A stretch of DNA of 64,000 nucleotides. It comes from Gammaproteobacteria bacterium (GTDB taxonomy: Bacteria > Pseudomonadota > Gammaproteobacteria > Pseudomonadales > Azotimanducaceae). Under the pieces are notes generated by a model that was not told where the DNA came from, ran no database searches, and was given only the letters and a program-made list of their open reading frames with translations. The translations under genes were made by a program, and so were the position numbers. Numbering within the stretch: the first letter of the stretch is position 1; each line of letters begins with the position of its first letter. Where the stretch lies: contig QJYB01000047.1 in the NCBI GenBank assembly GCA_003247835.1, forward strand, positions 1-64,000, given 5' to 3'. Below, piece after piece: positions 24,662 to 32,877 of this stretch.

Positions 24662-26131
24662 CTAGCGGACGAAGCGGTGGTACTCGATACCGGCGTCCGC
24701 CAGCGGACCGTCACTGCGTTCACCGATGTGGGAGACGACGAACTCGCCGGACCGGCTGCGCTCGATGTCGAGATAACCGCCGGCGTGCAGAATCTCGTAC
24801 TGCTCTCTATCGATGGGCACCACGTCGGCAAGCGACTGCGCCACGCCGATCCGGGATGCCGCCTCCGCCCAACCGGGCACCACGTGCATGGGAATGGCCT
24901 CCGCGGCATCACCACTGCCGTAGCCGATCATCAGCAGCTCCTTACCGGTGAGATCTTCATCCCGGTTGAGCGCATCTTCGAAACCGGCGGCTAGCCACGC
25001 CGGCAGTGAGGCGGTGTAGAGGTTGCCGAGCTCGGATACGGCTTCTGCGCCGAGACGCAGCTTGTGGCCCACCACCGCGCCGAACATCTCCGTGGCGCGG
25101 AAGGAGCGCAGTACGCTCATGGTTTTCGGGAAGGGATCCACGTCCGGCGCCTGAGGGGTCGGTGTCGCCTCGCCGATGGCGGGATGGCTACGCATCTCCT
25201 CACGCACGGCCTCGAGAGACTCACCCGCCAGCTCGCAGTAACGAGCAAGCTCGGCAATATCTTCCGCCGGGCCTTCGCCCAGCGCGAACAGGTAGGCCAG
25301 CGCGAGGCCGGTCTCAGGCATCCGCTGGTAGGGCCGATGCATGAAGATCGCTTCCACATTACGCAGATAGTCGGCGGCGGAGACATCCATTTTCCGGAAC
25401 ATGTCTCTCAGCGCGACCACCGTCGCGTCCAGGTAGCAGGCGGACGAGTATGGCCCGTTGAACAGCGGGAAATCGTTCAGATGGCCGAGATGGCCAGGTG
25501 TGGTTTCGTTGAAACGCAGAAACGGCTTGCGGAAATCGAAGGTCCGGTAATCGGACGACTTGCCGGTGTGCTCGAGCGAGAGGGTCGCCAGGCGCGGATT
25601 TTCCTCGATCAGCATCGCGACCGCCCCCGCACCCTGTGTCTGCTCACCGGTGCTGCCGCGCTCGTACTGGGCCAGATCCGCACTCACCACGATGGCCTGA
25701 TCGCCAGCGCCATCCGTGGCCAGATAACGCAGCGCGCCCTTGATGGCGTAGACCCCGCCAAGACAGGCGTGCTTGAACTCCGGCACCTCACAGGCCCGCG
25801 GCAGCACGGGCAGACCCAGCGTCCGGAGCCCGTCATTGACCATGCCCTTGATGATCACCGCACCCGCGGAGTTGTCGGTGCTCGACTCGGTGCCGAAGCC
25901 GAGATAGGTCACCCGGCCGGGATCGATGTCGTAGTTGCGGATCAGCCGCAGCACTGCGGTGGCGGCCAGGGTATAGACACTCTGCTCGGGTCCCCGCATA
26001 CGGAATCCCCGTCCGACGACGGTGCGTATCTTTTCGGGGTTGTTGCCTGTCCATTCGGACCAGGCATCGAGGCAGACTCGGTAAGGGGGAAAGTAGGCAG
26101 CGAAGCCGCTGACACCAGTGGGCGTGCTCAT
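24662..26131 (-). CDS. Hydroxymethylglutaryl-CoA synthase family enzyme
   Basis: The ATG at 26131 gives 489 residues starting MSTPTGVSGFAAYFPPYRV; the longer ORF from 26305 overlaps the divergent gene. The thiolase-fold active site has Cys in FKHACLGGVYAIKGAL at about residue 130 and His in FMHRPYQRMPETGLA. FGTESSTDNSAG holds the conserved early Glu region. The enzyme condenses acetyl-CoA and acetoacetyl-CoA, or acts as a beta-branching synthase in polyketide paths. No other mevalonate or polyketide gene is in the window. It is divergent from the SnoaL-like gene. Confidence 0.87.
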   Translation of the reverse strand: MSTPTGVSGFAAYFPPYRVCLDAWSEWTGNNPEKIRTVVGRGFRMRGPEQSVYTLAATAVLRLIRNYDIDPGRVTYLGFGTESSTDNSAGAVIIKGMVNDGLRTLGLPVLPRACEVPEFKHACLGGVYAIKGALRYLATDGAGDQAIVVSADLAQYERGSTGEQTQGAGAVAMLIEENPRLATLSLEHTGKSSDYRTFDFRKPFLRFNETTPGHLGHLNDFPLFNGPYSSACYLDATVVALRDMFRKMDVSAADYLRNVEAIFMHRPYQRMPETGLALAYLFALGEGPAEDIAELARYCELAGESLEAVREEMRSHPAIGEATPTPQAPDVDPFPKTMSVLRSFRATEMFGAVVGHKLRLGAEAVSELGNLYTASLPAWLAAGFEDALNRDEDLTGKELLMIGYGSGDAAEAIPMHVVPGWAEAASRIGVAQSLADVVPIDREQYEILHAGGYLDIERSRSGEFVVSHIGERSDGPLADAGIEYHRFVR

Positions 26132-26295
26132 CCGTCGATCCGTTTCCTCGGCGGTGCGCAGTCTAACCGCTTCACCCGCAGTGGTGCACCCCGACCGGCC
26201 GATGTCCGATTTGCGGGTACCCGGCAGGCCCTCATGACACCACGTTGTCACCAGACGACGGTTAAGCTGCTTCTCCCACATCACGGAGAGAGCAG

Positions 26296-26673
26296 ATGGG
26301 CGCACTGGAAGTCGGACAGAAAATGGTCGATCTGGTGAATCAGGGACGGGAAGGCGAAGCGGCCTTCGTCCGGGACTACTACGCAGACGACATCGTCTCC
26401 ATCGAGGGTCAGGGTTCGGAGGACATGCCCGCCCGGATCCAGGGCATCGACGCGGTGCATGGCAAGCACGACTGGTGGTATGCGAATCACACGGTGCACG
26501 GCACCAGCGCCGAAGGTCCCTTCATCGGGCATCGAGCCGATCAGTTCGTGGTCCGGTTCACCATGGACCTGACCCCCACAGGTGGCGAGCGCAGCCAGAT
26601 GACCGAAGTAGGCCTCTACACAGTGAAAAACGACAGGATCGTTCAGGAGGAGTATCTCTACCTGATGGGGTGA
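26296..26673 (+). CDS. SnoaL/NTF2-like small protein
   Basis: A 125-residue cone-shaped NTF2-fold protein: helix (VGQKMVDLVNQGREGEAAFVRDYYADDIVSIEG), then a GIDAVHGKHDWW segment and alternating strands ending QMTEVGLYTVKNDRIVQEEYLY. Members act as polyketide cyclases, isomerases or simple binding proteins. The substrate is not predictable. It starts 164 bp from the divergent HMG-CoA synthase and precedes the VOC gene. Confidence 0.8.
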   Translation: MGALEVGQKMVDLVNQGREGEAAFVRDYYADDIVSIEGQGSEDMPARIQGIDAVHGKHDWWYANHTVHGTSAEGPFIGHRADQFVVRFTMDLTPTGGERSQMTEVGLYTVKNDRIVQEEYLYLMG

Positions 26674-26774
26674 GACGCTCTGTTTCCTGGGCTGACACCC
26701 CGGATCAGGCGCGAGGTTGCATCCCCCGCGCCACGGGCGCAGGCTGAGCGCTCGATTCTGGAGGAGCGCGAGCC

Positions 26775-27485
26775 ATGAACAAGGTGGAAGGCCTGCACCA
26801 TCTGGCCATCACGACGGCCAACATGAAGGAGCAGATCGAGTTCTTCACGGACAAGCTCGGCATGGAGCTCGTGGCGCTGTACTGGATGCACGGTGTCGAG
26901 AACACCTGGCACGGCTTTCTGCGCCTCAACGACGAAAGCGCTCTCGCCTTCGTCCACAATCCGGACATCGACGAGATTCCGGTCCGCCTCGGCGAAACCC
27001 ACGCGGGGAACCCGGGTGCCAACTGCGCCCGCGGCACCATGCAGCATCTCGCGCTCAGGGTGAAGAACGAGCAGGAGCTCTACGCCATGCGGGACCGGCT
27101 GCGGGCCAAGGGTGTACCGGTGCTCGGCCCCATGGACCACGGCATGTGCCTGTCGATCTACTTCGCCGGACCGGAGAACCTCGCGCTCGAGCTCTCCTGC
27201 TCGGCGGAACCCATCGCCCAGGAAGCATGGATCGATCCGGAGGTCGTGGCCCTGGCAGGAATCAGCGCCGAGGAGCTGGCCCGGTACAAACGGCCGGCGG
27301 CGTACCAGGATCAGGGCGGCAAGGTGCCTCAGCCGGCGCTGACCGGTCCCGGGCCACACATGACCAACTACCCGCCCGGGCGCTACGAAGCCATGATGGG
27401 CCTGGCGGACGAGCAGGTCCTGCACATGGTGACCAACGAGCCGCCGGTGCGATTGACCCCTCCGAAGACCGCGAAAAGTGGCTGA
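26775..27485 (+). CDS. VOC-family (glyoxalase/dioxygenase) protein
   Basis: A 236-residue protein behind GGAGGAG. The N-terminal part is a single VOC module: VEGLHHLAITTANMKEQIEFFTDKLGMELV, then MQHLALRVKNEQELYAMRDRL and LSIYFAGPENLALELSC. The first His (GLHHLAI), a second in MQHLALR and the Glu of LALELSC are the expected metal ligands. A Pro-rich C-terminal tail of about 60 residues is not typical. Its reaction is unknown. Confidence 0.82.
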   Translation: MNKVEGLHHLAITTANMKEQIEFFTDKLGMELVALYWMHGVENTWHGFLRLNDESALAFVHNPDIDEIPVRLGETHAGNPGANCARGTMQHLALRVKNEQELYAMRDRLRAKGVPVLGPMDHGMCLSIYFAGPENLALELSCSAEPIAQEAWIDPEVVALAGISAEELARYKRPAAYQDQGGKVPQPALTGPGPHMTNYPPGRYEAMMGLADEQVLHMVTNEPPVRLTPPKTAKSG

Positions 27486-27635
27486 TCGTCAGCGTATAGG
27501 CAGCTAAATTAACTTTAAGACCCGGCTCGATGTGTCGGGATCGGAATTCGTGGTGGGACCAATGCCGCATTCACATCTCTCGCGGCGATGGTAGGATGCG
27601 CCCGAAGCCCCAGAAAGCAGAGAGATCAGCTACCC

Positions 27636-28811
27636 GTGCCAGACACGCAAACGGACGTTCGCGTCACGCCTCACGCCGAAGCCGGAAAACCCCCGCTGCT
27701 GTGGGTCCAGGCCACGGTCTTCGCCGCAACGTTTCTCGTGGCCGTCATCGGCGTGCCCTGGTATGCGCTGAGCGTGGGTTTCGAATGGTCGGCCATCGTC
27801 GCCTTCGCCGTCTTCTGCATGGTCACGGGCCTGTCGATCACCGCAGGCTACCACCGGCTCTGGGCCCACAACGCCTACAAGGCCCACTGGACGCTGAGAC
27901 TCTTCTTCGCCCTCTTTGGTGCCGCCACGGTGCAGAACAGCATCCTGAGCTGGGTATCCGGGCACCGTCGCCACCACCGTCACGTCGACGACAACGACCT
28001 CGATCCGTACTCGGCGGGCCGGGGACTGTGGTTCTCGCACATGGGCTGGATGCTCAGGCACTGGCCGAGCGGCACGGAAGACCTGTCCAACGTCAAGGAT
28101 CTGATGCGCGATCCCATCGTGGCCTGGCAGGAGAAGCACTATGTGCCCATCACCTGGACCATGAACCTGGCACCGCCGCTGCTGGTGGGACTGATCACCG
28201 GCGACTGGCTGGCCAATCTGCTGCTGATGGGCGTGGCCCGCCTGGTGATCACCCACCACACGACGTTCTTCATCAACTCCCTGGCCCACTTCTGGGGCCG
28301 TCAGCCGTTCACCGACGAGAACTCGGCCCGTGACAACGGCGTGCTGGCGCTGCTCACCTACGGCGAGGGGTATCACAACTTTCACCACCGCTTTCAGACC
28401 GACTACCGCAACGGCATCCGCTGGTTCGACTATGACCCGACCAAGTGGCTGATCCGCATCTCCGCCTGGTTCGGTCTCGCTTCGGATCTGAAAAAAGTGG
28501 ACTCGATCCGGATCCGGGAAGCCCAGGTGGCCATGCAGCTGAAGCGTGCCGAAGCCCAGCTCGAGCGTACGGCCAACGCCGACAAGTGGCGTGCCCTGCT
28601 CGAAGCCGAGGTAGAGCACTTCCGACACTGCCTCGAGCAGTGGAAACATCTCAGACTGGAATCCCTCGACCAGACCAGGGAGCGCCTCGCTGCCACGGGC
28701 CGTGATCTCAGGATCTCGGCCAACGAGCAGCTGAAGAGCCTGGACCGGGCACTGCGTGCCCAGCGCCGGCGCCTGAACTCCCTGCATCTGAAGATGGAAC
28801 TGGCTGGCTGA
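27636..28811 (+). CDS. Acyl-CoA delta-9 desaturase
   Basis: An integral membrane di-iron desaturase of about 391 residues. Four hydrophobic stretches surround three histidine boxes: HRLWAH, HRRHHRHVD and NFHHRF. The C-terminal 130 residues form a long charged coiled-coil region (AQVAMQLKRAEAQLERTANADKW...), common in proteobacterial acyl-CoA desaturases. It introduces a double bond into saturated acyl chains using oxygen and reductant. I prefer the GTG at 27636 because residues coded from 27588 look non-native, but neither start has a strong ribosome-binding site. Confidence 0.88.
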   Translation: MPDTQTDVRVTPHAEAGKPPLLWVQATVFAATFLVAVIGVPWYALSVGFEWSAIVAFAVFCMVTGLSITAGYHRLWAHNAYKAHWTLRLFFALFGAATVQNSILSWVSGHRRHHRHVDDNDLDPYSAGRGLWFSHMGWMLRHWPSGTEDLSNVKDLMRDPIVAWQEKHYVPITWTMNLAPPLLVGLITGDWLANLLLMGVARLVITHHTTFFINSLAHFWGRQPFTDENSARDNGVLALLTYGEGYHNFHHRFQTDYRNGIRWFDYDPTKWLIRISAWFGLASDLKKVDSIRIREAQVAMQLKRAEAQLERTANADKWRALLEAEVEHFRHCLEQWKHLRLESLDQTRERLAATGRDLRISANEQLKSLDRALRAQRRRLNSLHLKMELAG

Positions 28812-28845
28812 TCGCCCGGCATTCCTTCCGCCCACGATGTGGGAG

Positions 28846-28873
28846 TAGACAAACTTAGAACGCGTTCTATACT
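28846..28873 (+). promoter_or_regulatory. Promoter of the TetR operon
   Basis: TAGACA at 28846-28851 and TATACT at 28868-28873 are 16 bp apart. The -10 box lies between and overlaps the edges of two palindromic operators, as expected for a repressed promoter. Confidence 0.55.
28856..28869. promoter_or_regulatory. TetR operator 1 (14-bp perfect palindrome)
   Basis: TAGAACGCGTTCTA is a perfect palindrome covering the spacer of the promoter, 35 bp before the TetR start. It shares the pattern TARAACGCGTTYTA with operator 2. Confidence 0.8.
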
Positions 28874-28876
28874 TTT

Positions 28877-28890
28877 TAAAACGCGTTTTA
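28877..28890. promoter_or_regulatory. TetR operator 2 (14-bp perfect palindrome)
   Basis: TAAAACGCGTTTTA is a perfect palindrome just after the -10 box. Its centre is 21 bp (two helical turns) from that of operator 1, so two dimers would bind the same face of the DNA. Confidence 0.8.
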
Positions 28891-28903
28891 AGGCCGGGGG
28901 AAC

Positions 28904-29695
28904 GTGGCCAGCCGGGAAGAAAACAAGACTCAGCGCAGAAGCGAGATACTCGCCGCTGCCCGGTCGCTCATGCAGGCGCCCGGCAACGCGGCGTTCTCCA
29001 TGCGTGCGCTCGCCGACGAGGCCGGAGTCAGCATCGCCACGCCCTACAACCTGTTCGGTTCCAAGCAGGCGGTTCTGGTGAGCCTGCTCGATGACAACCT
29101 GGCGGATTACCAGAACCGGCTGTCCGAGCTGTCGAGCGTCGGGGTGGACGCGCTGTTCGAGGCCATCGCCCTCATGTGCCGGCTGTTTGCCGCGGAACCG
29201 GACTTCTATCGCAACCTCATCTCCACCGTCGTCACCGAGGGCGGGCCCGAGCTCAAGCTGCTCATCGGCGGTCCGCGCTATGCCCTCTGGAAACAGCTGC
29301 TGCAGAAGGCGACGGAAGCCGGGGACCTGGATGCGGACGCAGACCCGGATGCCTTCGCCGTCACCCTGACCCAGCTGCTGGCCGCGATCGTTCAGGAGTG
29401 GGCACTCGGCTCGCTGCCGCTCAGGGAGATGGACGCGCGCCTGCGCTACGGCCTTGCTCTAACCCTGTCCGCCATCGGCACCGAGCGCAGTGGCCGGCGT
29501 CTCAGAAGCCGCCTGCAGGAAGCCGAAGGTGATCTGCAGACCCTGTGGCGGACGGCGCTGAAGCGGCGGCTGAAGGAAGGACCGCTCGACGAACACACCC
29601 GGACGCTGCTGGCCGACCAGCTGAAGCATCTGGAAGCTGGCGCCGGCAACGCCCGCAGCCCGACCGATCAACGTAAGAGGGAGACCACCGCATGA
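28904..29695 (+). CDS. TetR-family transcriptional regulator
   Basis: A 263-residue protein from a GTG behind GGGGGAAC. The N-terminal helix-turn-helix reads QRRSEILAAARSLMQAPGNAAFSMRALADEAGVSIATPYNLFGSKQAVLVSLL, residues about 9-61, typical TetR. The all-helical C-terminal ligand and dimer domain is somewhat long. Two matching palindromes in its own promoter indicate autorepression. Its stop overlaps the next start (ATGA), so the whole downstream operon is probably under its control. The inducer is unknown. Confidence 0.9.
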   Translation: MASREENKTQRRSEILAAARSLMQAPGNAAFSMRALADEAGVSIATPYNLFGSKQAVLVSLLDDNLADYQNRLSELSSVGVDALFEAIALMCRLFAAEPDFYRNLISTVVTEGGPELKLLIGGPRYALWKQLLQKATEAGDLDADADPDAFAVTLTQLLAAIVQEWALGSLPLREMDARLRYGLALTLSAIGTERSGRRLRSRLQEAEGDLQTLWRTALKRRLKEGPLDEHTRTLLADQLKHLEAGAGNARSPTDQRKRETTA

Positions 29696-29928
29696 CCCAG
29701 GGACTTTCCACCGTCCGCCGCTCGATCTTTCCCCGTGAGGGAGATACCTGGGAGACCATCGCCGCCCGTGAGCTCACGGGTCAGGATACGACCGCCGCGG
29801 TGGGCCAGCTGCAGAGCTGGAACCTGCACGTATTCATGCGTCGCTCACCACCGGAAGGCTCGCCGCGCCACGGCAATCCCATTCTGCCGAGCGACGTGAT
29901 CTTTCTGGAGCCGCCGCAGGCCTCATGA
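29692..29928 (+). CDS. Small protein, weakly LysM-like
   Basis: A 78-residue protein overlapping the TetR stop by four bases and the next gene in the same way. The segment SIFPREGDTWETIAARELTG resembles the opening of a LysM module (xGDTxxxIA), and a closing PSDVIFLEPP strand fits. There is no signal peptide. Its tight coupling between regulator and enzymes implies a real gene. Function unknown. Confidence 0.7.
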   Translation: MTQGLSTVRRSIFPREGDTWETIAARELTGQDTTAAVGQLQSWNLHVFMRRSPPEGSPRHGNPILPSDVIFLEPPQAS

Positions 29929-30176
29929 GTGAAGCGGTCATCGAGAGCGCCCGGGTTGCCGCCGCCCACGAGGGCGTGGCGGAGCTGGTCGTGACGCTGG
30001 CACACGCCGGCGGCGGCCGCTCCGAAGTCGCGCTGGACCAGATCGCGACCTCAGCGCTGCTCACGGCCTGTAACGCCACCGGGCCGGAAGAGCTGATCGG
30101 CGCACCCTGGCACAAAGTCCGGGACGCCCTCGGCGTCTCGTGGAACCGATTCAACACCGCACGGCCCCCGCCGTAG
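29925..30176 (+). CDS. Small hypothetical protein
   Basis: An 83-residue protein in an ATGA overlap with the preceding gene. It is Ala/Val-rich and probably a small alpha-helical or mixed domain (ESARVAAAHEGVAELVVTL, LDQIATSALLTACNAT). No motif is recognised. Operon position between the LysM-like protein and the amidohydrolase, 31 bp from the next start, is the main evidence. Confidence 0.65.
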   Translation: MSEAVIESARVAAAHEGVAELVVTLAHAGGGRSEVALDQIATSALLTACNATGPEELIGAPWHKVRDALGVSWNRFNTARPPP

Positions 30177-30207
30177 CGTCACCCCATTCGAAGGAGAGGA
30201 ACCTGAC

Positions 30208-31893
30208 ATGTACGATCTCATCATCCGGAACGGCCGCATCGTCGACGGCTCGGGTCTGCCCGCCTACAACGCCGACGTGGCCGTTACCGACGGCCGGATC
30301 GCCCGTATCGGCCGCGTGGAAGGCGAGGCCCGTCGGGTCATCGACGCCGCTGGAAGGGTGGTCACGCCGGGCTTCATCGACCCGCACACCCACTTCGATG
30401 CTCAGCTGCTCTGGGACGGCTACGCCAAACCGGCGCTGTCTCACGGGGTGACCACCATCGTGCCGGGCAACTGCTCCCTGTCGCTGGCACCACTCAAGGC
30501 CAAGCACCGTATGAAGCTCGTCGGCATGTTCAATCAGATCGAGGAGATGCCCTACAAGGCCTTCGAAGACGGCGTCGAGTGGAACTGGGAGACCTTCGAG
30601 GAGTACGTGGCGCGTATCGGCAAGGATCTCGCCATCAATGTGGCGCCGCTTGTTGGGCACAGCCTGCTGCGCCTGTGGGTGATGGAGGAGGCTTCCATGC
30701 AGCGCACGGCGACCGACGAGGAAATCGGCGCCATGCAGGACCTGCTGCGCCGCTGTCTGGACGCCGGCGCCGTTGGACTCTCCACCAGCTTCGTGGACAT
30801 GGACGAAACGCTGCAGCCGGTGCCCAGCCGCTACGCGGACACCCGCGAGCTCGACGCCCTGTCCGCCACCCTGGCCGACTACGGACGCGTGCTGCAGATC
30901 GTGCCCGAGTTCTACGATCCCGACCTGACCATCGCCCGCATCGACCAGCTGGCGGAGCTGTCGCTGAAGCACGGCATTCCCACCACGTTCTCGCCGCTGT
31001 TCGTCAACGGCGACAACGCGGCAGGCGTGGAGCGGGTCATGGCCCGGGTGGACGAGCAGTTCGCCCGCGGCGCGCGCGTCTGGCCCCAGGTGCAGACGCG
31101 GCCCATTGACATCAGCTTCAGCTTCGCGGTGCCAAGCCTGCTCTTCATCCGCTTCCCGAGCTGGTATCGGGTGATGCGCTTCGGCACCCACGACGACATC
31201 GTCGCCGCCTTCCGGGATCCGGAACAACGCAAAGCGCTGGTCGCGGAGGCAGCCTCCCTCTCCCCACTCTGGCCGCGTCTCGTCCTGCGTCAGGTAGGTT
31301 CGGAGGCGAACCAGTCGCTGGTGGGTAAGACGCTGGCCCAGATCGCCGAGCTGCGTCAGACCACGCCCATCGACGCCATGATCGACATTTCTCTGGAAGA
31401 GGATCTGGACGCCCACTTCCTGGCGGCGGACATGGGTCACAACGACGACGCCCGGGTCAGCGCCCTGCTTCGCCACCCGCGGGTGCACATCGGCGCCAGC
31501 GATGGTGGCGCGCACATCCTGTCGTTCTCCACCTACGGCGACACGGGCTTCCTGTTCAGCCACTTCGTGCGCGATCTCGGTGCCATCGGCCTCGAAGCCG
31601 CAGTGAAGAAGATCACCAGCGACACCGCCAGCATCTGGGGCATCCCGGAGCGTGGTCTGCTGCAGAAGGGCTACGTGGCGGACATTGCGATCTTCGATCC
31701 TGAGACCATCGACCGGGGCGCCGAATACTACGTGCAGGACGTGCCCGGGGACGGCAGCCGCTACGTGCGTGATTCCATCGGTGTGGACACGGTCATCGTC
31801 GGCGGTGAGGTGGCCTGGACGGCCGGCGACGGCTACCTGCCGGCCCATCGTGGCGCGATCCTGCCAGGCGCCACCGTCGGGGCGAGTGCGTGA
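30208..31893 (+). CDS. N-acyl-D-amino-acid deacylase-type amidohydrolase
   Basis: A 561-residue protein behind AGGAGAGG that opens MYDLIIRNGRIVDGSGLPAYNADVAV. Metal-site motifs are FIDPHTHFDAQLLWDGYA, GNCSLSLAP and a late GASDGGAHILSF. The carboxylated-lysine/glutamate region PLVGHSLLRLWVM is present. It belongs to the same broad family as the protein at 21368-23005, but they differ enough to have distinct substrates. Its stop overlaps the next start (GTGA). Confidence 0.86.
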   Translation: MYDLIIRNGRIVDGSGLPAYNADVAVTDGRIARIGRVEGEARRVIDAAGRVVTPGFIDPHTHFDAQLLWDGYAKPALSHGVTTIVPGNCSLSLAPLKAKHRMKLVGMFNQIEEMPYKAFEDGVEWNWETFEEYVARIGKDLAINVAPLVGHSLLRLWVMEEASMQRTATDEEIGAMQDLLRRCLDAGAVGLSTSFVDMDETLQPVPSRYADTRELDALSATLADYGRVLQIVPEFYDPDLTIARIDQLAELSLKHGIPTTFSPLFVNGDNAAGVERVMARVDEQFARGARVWPQVQTRPIDISFSFAVPSLLFIRFPSWYRVMRFGTHDDIVAAFRDPEQRKALVAEAASLSPLWPRLVLRQVGSEANQSLVGKTLAQIAELRQTTPIDAMIDISLEEDLDAHFLAADMGHNDDARVSALLRHPRVHIGASDGGAHILSFSTYGDTGFLFSHFVRDLGAIGLEAAVKKITSDTASIWGIPERGLLQKGYVADIAIFDPETIDRGAEYYVQDVPGDGSRYVRDSIGVDTVIVGGEVAWTAGDGYLPAHRGAILPGATVGASA

Positions 31894-32849
31894 CGGCCAA
31901 CGGCGTCACCGAGCGCAGAGTCCCAACCAACGGCATCGAACTCAACGTCGCCGAGCAGGGCGAAGGTCCCCTCGTCCTGCTGCTGCACGGCTTTCCCGAG
32001 TCCTGGTATTCCTGGCGCCATCAGTTCGCGCCGCTGGCGGCCGCCGGCTATCACGCGGTGGCACCGGACATGCGCGGCTACGGCAAAAGCGACAGGCCCC
32101 AGGCCATCGACGCCTACAATCAGGTCGAGATAGTCAACGACATCATCGGGCTGATTCCCGCGCTCGGCTACGACACGGCCGTCGTCATCGGTCACGACTG
32201 GGGCGCGCCGACGGCGTGGAGCTCGGCGCTGAACCATCCGGACAGGGTCACCGCTGTCGGCGCCCTGTCCGTGCCGTTCACGCCCCGTTCGCCGGTGCAG
32301 CCCATGCCCGCCATGCGCGAGCTGTTCAAGGGTCAGTTCTTCTACCAGCTCTACTTCCAGGAGCCGGGTGTGGCCGAGGCGGAGTTCGAGCGCGACATCC
32401 GCGCGGCGCTGAAGAAATTCCTGGTCATGGGTGCTGGTGGGACCGATCTCACCGCGTTGCCGGCCCGGGGTCCGGACAGCGATCTGCTCTCCGGTCTGCC
32501 GAACCCGGACACCCTGCCGGCGTGGCTCACGGAAGCGGATCTCGACTTCTACGCCGGCGAGTTCACCCGATCGGGCATGCGCGGACCGCTCAACTACTAC
32601 CGCAACCACGATCTGACCTGGGAGCTGACCGCCGGAGCGCCGACCACCATCGAGCAGCCGGCCATGTTCGTCGCCGGCGAGCGGGACGGGGTGATCATGA
32701 TGGCGGCACCCGCGCTCGAGAACATGCCGAAGTACGTCAAGGATCTGAGAATCAACGAGCTGATTCCCGGCATCGGCCACTGGACGCAGCAGGAAGCCCC
32801 CGAGGCGGTGAACGACGCGATCCTCCGGTTCCTGAAGCAGCTGGGCTGA
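31890..32849 (+). CDS. Alpha/beta hydrolase, epoxide hydrolase-like
   Basis: A 319-residue protein from a GTG overlapping the amidohydrolase stop. The oxyanion motif LLLHGFPESWYSWRHQF and nucleophile elbow VVIGHDWGAPTAW give Asp as nucleophile, as in soluble epoxide hydrolases. The His is in GIGHWTQQEAP and the acid in AGERDGV. No signal peptide. It would open an epoxide or split a related bond, possibly on a product of the FAD enzyme encoded next. Confidence 0.85.
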   Translation: MTANGVTERRVPTNGIELNVAEQGEGPLVLLLHGFPESWYSWRHQFAPLAAAGYHAVAPDMRGYGKSDRPQAIDAYNQVEIVNDIIGLIPALGYDTAVVIGHDWGAPTAWSSALNHPDRVTAVGALSVPFTPRSPVQPMPAMRELFKGQFFYQLYFQEPGVAEAEFERDIRAALKKFLVMGAGGTDLTALPARGPDSDLLSGLPNPDTLPAWLTEADLDFYAGEFTRSGMRGPLNYYRNHDLTWELTAGAPTTIEQPAMFVAGERDGVIMMAAPALENMPKYVKDLRINELIPGIGHWTQQEAPEAVNDAILRFLKQLG

Positions 32850-32877
32850 TTCAAGCGAGAAGGAAGTACGACCAGTC

